From an uncultured Collinsella sp. (GTDB lineage Bacteria > Actinomycetota > Coriobacteriia > Coriobacteriales > Coriobacteriaceae): a DNA stretch of 20,005 bases. Location: the NCBI GenBank assembly GCA_902489225.1, contig CABTZA010000014.1, positions 1-20,005 on the forward strand, read 5' to 3'. Shown one piece after another: positions 1-6,841 of this stretch (position 1 is the first letter of the stretch; each line of letters opens with the position of its first letter). The notes below the pieces were generated by a model, which did not search any database, had not been told where the DNA came from, and was given only the letters and a program-made list of their open reading frames with translations. A program made the position numbers and the translations under genes.

Positions 1-1
1 G

Positions 2-460
2 GCATATAACGAAGAGCATGGCATTGTGCCCAAGACGGTCCGCAAGGCCATTAACGACATTTCGAGTTTTATTGCCGAGGCCGAAAAAACCGTGGGTTCC
101 AAGGGACGCTCGAAGGGCGACTCTCTTGGCCATGGTGCATTCTATACGCCCGATGAGTCGGGCGAGGGCGGCGTGCCGGAAACGGTGGCGCCCGAGCAGG
201 CACTTGCGGAGCAGTTGGAAGAACTGCCGCATGACGAGCTTGTGCGGATTGTCGAAACCATGGAAGAGGATATGCGTAACGCTTCTGCCGCCATGGACTT
301 TGAGGAGGCGGCGCGCCTGCGCGATGCCGTCGTTCAGATTCGGGTGATGCTCGAGGGTGCGTCTGAGGACGAGACGATCGAGCGCTTACGTTCGCAGGCC
401 CGCAAGGGTTCCACGTTCGCATCGGGCAGAAAACGCCAGGGTACACGGTTTAAGAAATAG
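2..460 (+). CDS. uvrB: UvrB, excinuclease ABC subunit B (C-terminal part; 5' end outside window)
   Basis: This is the last 152 residues of UvrB, the helicase-like damage-verification subunit of nucleotide excision repair, which takes DNA from UvrA2 and recruits UvrC. The frame is open from base 2 and begins AYNEEHGIVPKTVRKAI, the conserved tract that ends the UvrB helicase core. A polar linker of roughly 60 residues follows, then the UVR domain (around LPHDELVRIVETMEEDM...MDFEEAARLRD), which contacts the matching UVR domain of UvrC, and a basic tail ending RFKK. The linker is longer than in E. coli UvrB. The stop TAG is followed at once by a strong terminator. The motor domains lie upstream of the window, so integrity of the whole gene cannot be judged here. 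UvrA and UvrC are encoded further along in this window. Confidence 0.96.
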   Translation, partial: AYNEEHGIVPKTVRKAINDISSFIAEAEKTVGSKGRSKGDSLGHGAFYTPDESGEGGVPETVAPEQALAEQLEELPHDELVRIVETMEEDMRNASAAMDFEEAARLRDAVVQIRVMLEGASEDETIERLRSQARKGSTFASGRKRQGTRFKK

Positions 461-463
461 CGA

Positions 464-506
464 ACAGGCCCCGAGTTCCCTGTGGAGCTCGGGGCCTGTG
501 TCTTTT
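464..506 (+). terminator. Intrinsic terminator after uvrB
   Basis: A hairpin pairs 464-479 with 484-499 around the loop CTGT. The outer 12 pairs (ACAGGCCCCGAG with CTCGGGGCCTGT) are perfect and the inner four include one T-G pair. TCTTTT follows at 501-506. It begins 4 nt after the uvrB stop and lies between two convergent genes, so it may also help end transcription arriving on the minus strand, where the downstream tract is only weakly T-rich. Confidence 0.9.
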
Positions 507-525
507 GCGCGCTGGAATTCGTGCG

Positions 526-2166
526 TTAGAGGTCCGCGATCAGGGCTTCGGCACAACGGATGCCGTCGGTGGCCGCGCTCATGATGCCGCCAGCATATCC
601 AGCTCCCTCACCACAAGGGTAGAGGCCCGGGGTCGACACGGCATGGCACGTTCGGTCTCGGGTGACAGTGACAGGTGAGCTCGAACGAGTCTCCACGCCG
701 GTAAGAACGGCATCGGGACGGTCGTAGCCTCGTAGCTTTTTTCCGAGTAGGGGAAGTCCCAGGCGGAGCGACTCGACGATATGCTGCGGCAGGGCTTCGT
801 CAATTGCCGTCCAGGTCACACCGAGCGGATAGGTGGGCTTTACCTTTCCGGGCGCCTTGCTGGCGCGTCCTGCGAGGAAATCTCCGACGAGTTGTGCCGG
901 TGCGTTCCAGTTGGAACCGCCCAGGCGATAGGCGGCCGCCTCGCAGGCACGCTGGAGCTCGATGCCGGCGAGCGGGTCATCGTTGGGAAGGTCCTCAGGC
1001 GTGACGTTAACGAGCAAGGCGGCATTTGCGTTGCGTCCGTCGCGGGCATTGAGGCTAGCGCCGTTGACGCACAGGTGGCCCTGCTCGGAAGAGGCAGCGA
1101 CAACCTGTCCGCCGGGGCACATGCAAAACGAGAACACGCTGCGGCCGTTGGGAAGATGGGCGACGAGCTTGTAGGGGGCTGCTCCGAGGGCAGGATGTCC
1201 CGCCAAGGCTCCATATTGGGCTCGGTCGATGTCGCGCTGCGGATGCTCGATGCGAACGCCCATGGCAAAGGTCTTTTGTGCGAGGGCCACGTTGTGGTCC
1301 TTAAGGAGCTCAAAAATATCGCGAGCAGAATGCCCGCAGGCGAGGATGAGGTGCTTTGTCTCAATTGGCTCGTAAGCGGCGTCTTGGGACGATTGGACAT
1401 CGATACCGGTGATGGCGCCAGACGCGTCGATGCGAATGTCGACGAGCTTTGTTCGATAACGGACGACACCTCCGAGCTGCTCGATGCGCTGGGATATAGC
1501 GGTGACAACCGTGGGAAGGATGTCAGAGCCAATGTGCGGCTTGGCATCCCACAGAATATCGCGGGGCGCGCCCGCCTCGACGAAGGTTTCGAGGATAAGG
1601 CGATGGGCGGGATTTTTGGTTCCCGTATTGAGCTTGCCGTCCGAGAAGGTCCCCGCGCCGCCCAGGCCAAACTGGATATTGCTCTCGGGGTCGAGGATGC
1701 GCTCCTTTAGAAAGAGATCGATCGCATGCGAGCGGCGAAATGCTGGGTCGCCGCGCTCGATGAGCAAGGGCTTAAGACCCGCTTCGGCAAGGGTGAGCGC
1801 AGCGAAAAGGCCAGCGCATCCGGCGCCGACAACGACAGGGCATTCTTGAGGTGCGTCGGAGACGGGGGAGGGGAATGAAGACCCATCGTCTTCTATCGCG
1901 CGTACGCGCGAGCGGTCACGTTCGGAAACGCTGTCGACCGCTTCTCGCTCGAGGTGGGGACTGGTCAGCTCAACACGAAAGCTCAGGATAAAATGGACGT
2001 CTCGTTTTTTGCGAGCGTCGATTGACTTGCGGTGGAGCTCGATGGACTTGATCTCGGAGTCCTTGCAACGTAGGACGCGCTTGGCGACTCGCTTGCCAAC
2101 AATGAGGCAGGCATTTTCATCGCCGACTTCATCGAGCGAAGCGTTGACTTGGGTGATTTCGATCAT
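526..2166 (-). CDS. FAD-dependent dehydrogenase of the COG2509 family (function unknown)
   Basis: A 546-residue flavoprotein. Residues 1-105 form an N-terminal domain. The FAD-binding Rossmann motif VVVGAGCAGL is at 111-120, with the glycines at 114, 116 and 119 and the acidic ERGD end of the fold at 137-140. Family hallmarks follow: NIQFGLGGAGTFSDGKL at 163-179, FCMCPGGQVV at 347-356, and the C-terminal FAD loop LYPCGEGAGYAGGIMSAATDG at about 515-535. Length and motif order fit COG2509, whose substrate is not known. The start at 2166 is chosen because AAGGAG lies 6 nt upstream; an in-frame start 41 codons earlier would run back through the upstream hairpin and has no such site. The gene is downstream of, but separated by a hairpin from, the HI0933-type flavoprotein gene. 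An open + strand frame opposite this gene is a shadow. Confidence 0.92.
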   Translation of the reverse strand: MIEITQVNASLDEVGDENACLIVGKRVAKRVLRCKDSEIKSIELHRKSIDARKKRDVHFILSFRVELTSPHLEREAVDSVSERDRSRVRAIEDDGSSFPSPVSDAPQECPVVVGAGCAGLFAALTLAEAGLKPLLIERGDPAFRRSHAIDLFLKERILDPESNIQFGLGGAGTFSDGKLNTGTKNPAHRLILETFVEAGAPRDILWDAKPHIGSDILPTVVTAISQRIEQLGGVVRYRTKLVDIRIDASGAITGIDVQSSQDAAYEPIETKHLILACGHSARDIFELLKDHNVALAQKTFAMGVRIEHPQRDIDRAQYGALAGHPALGAAPYKLVAHLPNGRSVFSFCMCPGGQVVAASSEQGHLCVNGASLNARDGRNANAALLVNVTPEDLPNDDPLAGIELQRACEAAAYRLGGSNWNAPAQLVGDFLAGRASKAPGKVKPTYPLGVTWTAIDEALPQHIVESLRLGLPLLGKKLRGYDRPDAVLTGVETRSSSPVTVTRDRTCHAVSTPGLYPCGEGAGYAGGIMSAATDGIRCAEALIADL

Positions 2167-2180
2167 CGAGGTCTCCTTAG

Positions 2181-2216
2181 AGGCAAGAAAGAGGCCGTCC
2201 GGTATCCCAGACGGCC
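2181..2216 (-). terminator. Hairpin plus T-rich tract between two flavoprotein genes (terminator or leader attenuator)
   Basis: Read on the minus strand, GGCCGTCTGG and CCGGACGGCC pair (2216-2207 with 2202-2193, one G-T wobble) around the loop GATA, followed by CTCTTTCTTG. It lies about 30 nt past the stop of the upstream flavoprotein gene and only about 15 nt before the ribosome binding site of the COG2509 gene. There is no room for a promoter between hairpin and start codon. It is therefore either a leaky terminator or a structure in the 5' leader of the downstream gene. Confidence 0.75.
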
Positions 2217-2230
2217 CGAATGCGTTTTTG

Positions 2231-2236
2231 ATTATA
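2231..2236 (-). promoter_or_regulatory. Possible -10 box (TATAAT) for the COG2509 gene
   Basis: On the minus strand a perfect TATAAT begins 10 nt after the stop codon of the upstream flavoprotein gene. A transcript from it would begin near 2224 and carry the 2193-2216 hairpin as its first structure. I cannot find a good -35 box at 16-18 bp (AAGCAG at 17 bp is poor), so the promoter is tentative. Confidence 0.35.
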
Positions 2237-2246
2237 GACTGCGCGG

Positions 2247-3518
2247 CTACAGGCTGCTTGCAGCGCGAATGCCCGAGAGCCATGCCCACGCAAGGTTAAA
2301 GCCTCCGCAATCGGCGTCGATGTCGAGCGCTTCGCCGCAGACGTAAAGCGGGGCGTCGACAACGCTGCGCGCGCGTAGGCTGGGTGTTGAGATGCTCTCG
2401 ACAGATATGCCACCACGCGTGACCTGCGCCGAGCGCTCCTCGGCTGTTCCCTCGACGAGCAACTTAAAGTGCTTGAGGATCGAGACCAGGTGGATGACAT
2501 CGTTGGAGCCTGGATGGCACTGCTCGAACGCTGTGCAGACGACGCGGGAGAGTTGCGGGGCGAGCATGCCGTCGAGCCAACGGGGATCGCGGGGCGAAAA
2601 GCAGCCGAGCAGCTCAACGCGCCGGTTGAGCATATCGAGCAGCTCGTCTTTGGAGAGGTCGGGGAAAACGTCGAGCAAGATCGTATCGCCGTGCTGGATA
2701 CGACGGGAGAGGTTGAAGACAGCGACGCCCGAGATGCCGAAGGTTCGAAACAGGACTTCACCGTCTTCGTGCCAGAGCTCATTATGATTGCGGGCGAGCG
2801 TCAAGCGGGCGCGGACGCGCAGGCCATCCAACGTCTTGAGTGCCGCCCGATCGCCGACGACCGTTGCCGATACGGGGCAGAGGATGGGGCGCAGCGAAGT
2901 GAGGGGGAGGCGAAACGTATCGGCGATACCGGTGGGGTTGCCACCCGTGGCGATAATTACGGTATGTGCCTGCAGGGCCTCGTTCTTGCGAGGGACATCG
3001 GCGAGCGCTTTCCGAAGCGAGCGGAGCTCCGATTTTCGGTCGTCGTGCTTTTTTGCCTTGAGTGCCCGCGCTGGACGGTCTATTTGGAGTGTCCAGCCTT
3101 CGGAAGCTTTGTGCGCCGAGGCAACGTTGGCTCCGCAGATTAAGGTGATACCTAGGCGGTCGCAAACGTTGAGAAGCGCGTCGCGCACCGATTCGGCGCG
3201 AAGGGAGCGCGGGTACAGTCGGCCTTCCTCGGAGGTTGTCATGATGCCCAGCGAGGAGAAGAAACCCATAAGCTCTTGTTCGGGTTGGGGGCCCATGACA
3301 GATTCGACGAATGCGGGGTGGTTATACCGCTGAGGATCAATCGATTCGTTGGAGAGGTTGCAGCGGCCGTTACCGGTCGCAAGGAGCTTAAGGCCGCAGG
3401 CGACATCGCGCTCAACGATGCAGACGCTTTTGCCAGCACGTGCGGCCGTAATGGCGGCGGCGAGGCCTGAAGCCCCGCCGCCGATTACCAGGACGTCATA
3501 GAAGGCGCTCGTGTTCAC
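2247..3518 (-). CDS. NAD(P)/FAD-dependent oxidoreductase, HI0933/YhiN (BaiN/RdsA) family
   Basis: A 423-residue flavoprotein. The N-terminal FAD motif VLVIGGGASGLAAA spans about 9-22, with VERD at 35-38. The family signature GLKLLATGNGRCNLSN is at 42-57. The second glycine motif VIIATGG is at 187-193, RTFGISG lies near 258-264, and the C-terminal FAD loop LYVCGEALDIDADCGGFNLAWA spans about 391-412. Databases call this family BaiN/RdsA. The BaiN name comes from one bile-acid study in Clostridium, and nothing here shows a bile-acid role; the physiological substrate is unknown. The start is GTG at 3518, directly after the TAA of mrp with no gap. GAGG 5 nt upstream, inside the end of mrp, serves as a weak ribosome binding site, so translation is probably coupled to mrp. 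The gene ends with TAG just before a hairpin. Confidence 0.92.
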   Translation of the reverse strand: MNTSAFYDVLVIGGGASGLAAAITAARAGKSVCIVERDVACGLKLLATGNGRCNLSNESIDPQRYNHPAFVESVMGPQPEQELMGFFSSLGIMTTSEEGRLYPRSLRAESVRDALLNVCDRLGITLICGANVASAHKASEGWTLQIDRPARALKAKKHDDRKSELRSLRKALADVPRKNEALQAHTVIIATGGNPTGIADTFRLPLTSLRPILCPVSATVVGDRAALKTLDGLRVRARLTLARNHNELWHEDGEVLFRTFGISGVAVFNLSRRIQHGDTILLDVFPDLSKDELLDMLNRRVELLGCFSPRDPRWLDGMLAPQLSRVVCTAFEQCHPGSNDVIHLVSILKHFKLLVEGTAEERSAQVTRGGISVESISTPSLRARSVVDAPLYVCGEALDIDADCGGFNLAWAWLSGIRAASSL

Positions 3519-4349
3519 TTAGGCCTCGTCGGTCTCGTGCGGGGTAATAGCCTCGACGGCAGAGACTGCCTTGGGCAACATGCCATCGGGCAGCGCGGTC
3601 TCGACCTCGCCCTTATCGCAGGCCTCGGCGAGTGACGGATTGATGGGAAGCGTGCCCAAGATGTCGAGGTTATAGCGCTCTGCGACCTCGGGGAGCTTGC
3701 TCTTGCCAAAGACCTCGATCTTCTTGCCGCAGTCGGGGCACTCAATATAGCTCATGTTCTCGACGATGCCCAGAATGGGGACGTTCATCTTCTCGGCCAT
3801 GTTGACCGCCTTGGCGACGATCATCGAGACCAGATCCTGCGGGCTCGTGACGATAACGATGCCGTCGACGGGCAGTGACTGGAAGACGGTGAGCGCGACG
3901 TCGCCTGTTCCCGGAGGCATGTCGACCAGCAGGTAGTCGATGGGGCCCCACGAGGTCTCGCTCCAGAACTGCCTAATGGCGCCTGCGATGACCGGACCGC
4001 GCCAAAGGACGGGGTCGGTCTCGTTTTGGAGCAGAAGGTTGGAGCTCATGACCTTGACGCCGTGCTCGGAGATTTCAGGCAGCATGAGGTTGCCAAGGGC
4101 ATGGACGTGGCGTCCGCTCATACCGAACATCTTGGGGATAGAGGGACCGGTGATGTCGGCATCGAGGACGCCGACCTTGTGGCCGTGACGGGCAAGCTCG
4201 GTGGCGATGGCACCGGTGACAAACGACTTGCCGACACCGCCCTTGCCGGAAAGCACGGCGATGACGCGTTTGACCTCGGACAGCGTATTCTCCTCAAATT
4301 GCGACGGCGACGTTTGTCCGCCGGCGGCCTGTGCGTGCTCGCAACCCAT
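3519..4349 (-). CDS. mrp: Mrp/NBP35 family Fe-S cluster carrier ATPase
   Basis: A 276-residue cytoplasmic P-loop ATPase of the Mrp/ApbC family, which binds a [4Fe-4S] cluster at a dimer interface and passes it to apo-proteins. The deviant Walker A motif GKGGVGKS is at 35-42, DADITGPS at 63-70, the Walker B/switch region DMPPGTGD at 143-150, and ENMSYIECPDCG at about 197-208 carries the CxxC pair (C204, C207) that holds the cluster. An N-terminal Cys (C3) is present, but no second CxxC. The N-terminal DUF59 domain of some Mrp proteins is absent, as in NBP35-like short forms. The start at 4349 has AGGAG 6 nt upstream; an in-frame start 19 codons earlier has no site and lies too close to the likely transcription start. 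The next gene begins on its stop codon. Confidence 0.95.
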   Translation of the reverse strand: MGCEHAQAAGGQTSPSQFEENTLSEVKRVIAVLSGKGGVGKSFVTGAIATELARHGHKVGVLDADITGPSIPKMFGMSGRHVHALGNLMLPEISEHGVKVMSSNLLLQNETDPVLWRGPVIAGAIRQFWSETSWGPIDYLLVDMPPGTGDVALTVFQSLPVDGIVIVTSPQDLVSMIVAKAVNMAEKMNVPILGIVENMSYIECPDCGKKIEVFGKSKLPEVAERYNLDILGTLPINPSLAEACDKGEVETALPDGMLPKAVSAVEAITPHETDEA

Positions 4350-4404
4350 GTATGACTCCTTTGTATATGTTGGGGCCGGGGCCCCGTGATGTGACACGAG
4401 CGTC

Positions 4405-4434
4405 ATTGTACCCTCGTTTGCGAGCGGGAGTCAT
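4405..4434 (-). promoter_or_regulatory. Candidate promoter for mrp
   Basis: On the minus strand, ATGACT (4434-4429, four of six matches to TTGACA) is separated by 18 bp from TACAAT (4410-4405, five of six matches to TATAAT). Transcription would start near 4398. This gives a leader of about 48 nt containing a short GC hairpin (4374-4387) before the AGGAG site. It lies in the 145-bp gap after the LTA-synthase-like gene, where I see no clear terminator. Confidence 0.45.
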
Positions 4435-4494
4435 TTACGATGCATTTGGGCCGAGCGTGCTTGCAATACGATGGGTCCAAGCGAATGGGCGGGC

Positions 4495-6648
4495 TTACTG
4501 AACTTTGCTGGCGAACTCGAGGTATTGCATGCGCTGCAGCTTGTCGATCGTCGAGGCGTATGGGCTGTCTTCAGATTCCAAGTCGTAGCGCAGCCCGTCG
4601 GCACCAAGGTAGCCGGCGACATTGATGGTGGGCACATCTGACCTTGTTGCAAGCCGAGCCTTTTGATAGTCGGTGAGCGGGGCGCCGATCTTATTAAGGG
4701 TAATGGCTGCAACCTCGTTTGCCCCGACGGTGTCGTAGACGTTGAGCTCGGTATTGCCGGCGATTTCATAGTTAGCCCAGACAAAATATGTCGACTGATA
4801 GATACGGAAAGCGTGGCTTGCCGTATCTTCCTGAGGGTACAGCTCGTCGTTGAGAGCCGTTGCGGCGCTCGGCTGATGGTCGCCAAAAAAGACAAGGACA
4901 ACCGGTCTGCCGATATTGCGGAGCTCGTTGATAAAGTACTCGAGGTCCCGGTCGGATGCGTTGATGCAAGTAAGATAGGTATTGAGCGCGCTATTGGCGC
5001 CCTCGCTGGCTCCCTCGACCCAATAGTTTGTCAACTCTTCGGCGGGAACGGTGCCATAGTCGTAGCCGCCGTGATTTTGCATCGTGACGTCAAAGATGAA
5101 CTGCGGGGCTTCGTCGGTTCTAAGCAGGTCGAGTATCTTGTCGTAGGTGGCGTAGTCGCATACGCCGGCATGGTAACAGGGCGCACCTTCGAAATCGCCG
5201 ATTGAAAGAAAGTCTCCAAAGCCCAGCTGCTGATAGATTTTATCTCGATGGTAGTTGACGGGGTTTTGCGGGTGCATAGCGGTAGCGGTATACCCAAGCT
5301 CTTTAAGGTCCTTTGCCAGGCTGTTGACGCCATTCATCTGATACAGCTGATAGGGGATTTTGCCTAATCCGACAAAGGCCGTTGTCGCTCCGGTCAAAAA
5401 TTCGAATTCGGAGTTCGCCGTTCCGCCACCGGCGACCGAAGCGAGCATGGTGCCGCGAACAAGTGTGTCGGGAAGCGAGTTGTAGAATGCGGGGCCGGTG
5501 TACCCGGCCGCCTGGAGCTGCTCAAAGCACGAAAGGTCGCTAAAACTCTCATTCATGACGGCAACAATCGTCGGCTTGATTTCATTGAACTGGGCAACAG
5601 CCGCCGCGCGCTGCTCGCTCGAGCCATACGTGCTGTCGTAGGTGGCGGCGAGCTCCTGCTCGATGCTCTGCGCCTCATCGGGCGTATAGTCTTCGGGCTT
5701 CTCAATGGGCAACTCGTTGACCATTTCGGTGAACGAAGTGATAAAACCCTGAGACGCATACGTGGTGATGGGCTGCCAACGGTCAAATCCAAAATTCAGC
5801 GCCTGCTCCAAGTCGATGCTGGAAAAGCCCGAGAGCCCCACAACGGTCACTAGCAGAAAAGCGCAGAGGTTAGCGGCGATTGCGGGGAAGACATGGGTGG
5901 GCGTACGGAGCTTTCTCGGTCGGATAAGCGAAAGAAGCCCCAGGGAAATCTCCAGCAGGGCTAGAGAGGTTACGATTCCGGCGGTAAAGGTAAACTCGTA
6001 TCCCTCGCTCACTTCCATTGCGGTGCCAAGGGCCAAGATATCGCTTGGCAGGATGGCCTCGCCTTTAAACGTTATGACGAAGTGCTCGGCAATGCCAAGG
6101 ATGCAACAGGCGACGGGCACGAGGGCCATGACGCCTCCATGACGCTGTCCCAGCAAATAAAGGGAGAGCAGAACCGTCGCGAGCAGCCCGACGGAAAACC
6201 CGAATGAGTTGGCGGGAATGCGATAGAACGTTTCGTTACAGGCAATTTCGAGTGAAACGAACGAGAGCGCTGAAACAGCGGCGATGACAAGGATGTCACG
6301 GCAAATACAGGCAACCGTTCCCGTCGCAAGATCGGTTTGGTCGATAAGTCCCGAAACCAAGGGCTCGACAAGAAGTATGACGGCGGTAGCACCGAGCGCC
6401 GAATAAGAAAGGACCCATAGGGAATTGTCCTCATTTACGAGCAATTGATTCGTAATCCATGCAGCTACCATGCCGAGCGGGATGAGGAGCGTCGCGCACC
6501 AAAAGACGCGGGCAATGGGCGGCTTTTCATTGTGTTTGATTGAAAAATGTACGCGCACCACGACGATGGCCACGATAAGGACGGCGATGAATATGGGCAG
6601 ATTGGCCATGTCGCTCGAAGTGATTTCAAGGGGGATATCTTCGGTCAT
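4495..6648 (-). CDS. LTA synthase family membrane sulfatase-fold protein (phosphoglycerol/envelope polymer transferase-like)
   Basis: A 717-residue protein with an N-terminal membrane part and an extracellular alkaline-phosphatase-fold domain, as in LtaS. Hydrophobic segments lie at about 16-33, 49-68, 76-95, 111-135, 148-167, 172-192, 221-242 and 253-274, more than the five helices of S. aureus LtaS. The catalytic domain shows VMNESFSD (Glu367), GGGTANSEFEFLTG (likely nucleophile Thr410, matching the LtaS catalytic Thr), MQNHGG (His526) and FFGDHQP (Asp590, His591). These match the metal and nucleophile positions of the family. The likely reaction is transfer of a phosphoglycerol-type group from a lipid donor to an envelope glycan or lipid; the real substrate cannot be read from sequence. 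The start at 6648 has GAGGA about 7 nt upstream. It is transcribed away from uvrA. Confidence 0.88.
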   Translation of the reverse strand: MTEDIPLEITSSDMANLPIFIAVLIVAIVVVRVHFSIKHNEKPPIARVFWCATLLIPLGMVAAWITNQLLVNEDNSLWVLSYSALGATAVILLVEPLVSGLIDQTDLATGTVACICRDILVIAAVSALSFVSLEIACNETFYRIPANSFGFSVGLLATVLLSLYLLGQRHGGVMALVPVACCILGIAEHFVITFKGEAILPSDILALGTAMEVSEGYEFTFTAGIVTSLALLEISLGLLSLIRPRKLRTPTHVFPAIAANLCAFLLVTVVGLSGFSSIDLEQALNFGFDRWQPITTYASQGFITSFTEMVNELPIEKPEDYTPDEAQSIEQELAATYDSTYGSSEQRAAAVAQFNEIKPTIVAVMNESFSDLSCFEQLQAAGYTGPAFYNSLPDTLVRGTMLASVAGGGTANSEFEFLTGATTAFVGLGKIPYQLYQMNGVNSLAKDLKELGYTATAMHPQNPVNYHRDKIYQQLGFGDFLSIGDFEGAPCYHAGVCDYATYDKILDLLRTDEAPQFIFDVTMQNHGGYDYGTVPAEELTNYWVEGASEGANSALNTYLTCINASDRDLEYFINELRNIGRPVVLVFFGDHQPSAATALNDELYPQEDTASHAFRIYQSTYFVWANYEIAGNTELNVYDTVGANEVAAITLNKIGAPLTDYQKARLATRSDVPTINVAGYLGADGLRYDLESEDSPYASTIDKLQRMQYLEFASKVQ

Positions 6649-6766
6649 GGACGTTCCTCTGTTACGGCAAATTAAGTTCAGTATTAGATTACTGTAACCT
6701 TTCCACGGCATTTCGAGAAACAAAGCGCCCGATACGCAAAGCTAAAGGTCTGCGAATCTTGTATTA

Positions 6767-6780
6767 CGAACATCTGTGCG
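6767..6780 (+). promoter_or_regulatory. Candidate SOS box (LexA site) upstream of uvrA
   Basis: CGAACATCTGTGCG matches the Gram-positive/actinobacterial LexA consensus CGAACNNNNGTTCG at nine of the ten specified positions; the one mismatch is G for T in the right half. It lies 62 bp upstream of the uvrA start, in the divergent intergenic region. uvrA is a classic SOS gene, which supports the call. No confident -35/-10 pair was identified around it. Confidence 0.6.
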
Positions 6781-6841
6781 CGTCGAGTGCGCTAAACTCA
6801 TCGACAGTATGATTCGATGCAATAGGAGGCAAGGAGCTTCC

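Noticed and set aside
781..1710. A 309-codon plus-strand frame opposite the COG2509 gene
   Set aside because: The minus-strand frame carries the FAD motifs; this one is a shadow without family features.
2247..3518. Bile-acid metabolism role suggested by the BaiN family name
   Set aside because: The family is broad and the name derives from one Clostridium study; the neighbours here are an Fe-S carrier and another flavoprotein, with no bai genes.
6677..6697. Imperfect dyad TTCAGTA/TACTGTAA before the LTA-synthase-like gene considered as an operator
   Set aside because: Short, imperfect and in AT-rich promoter-like sequence, where such matches are expected by chance.
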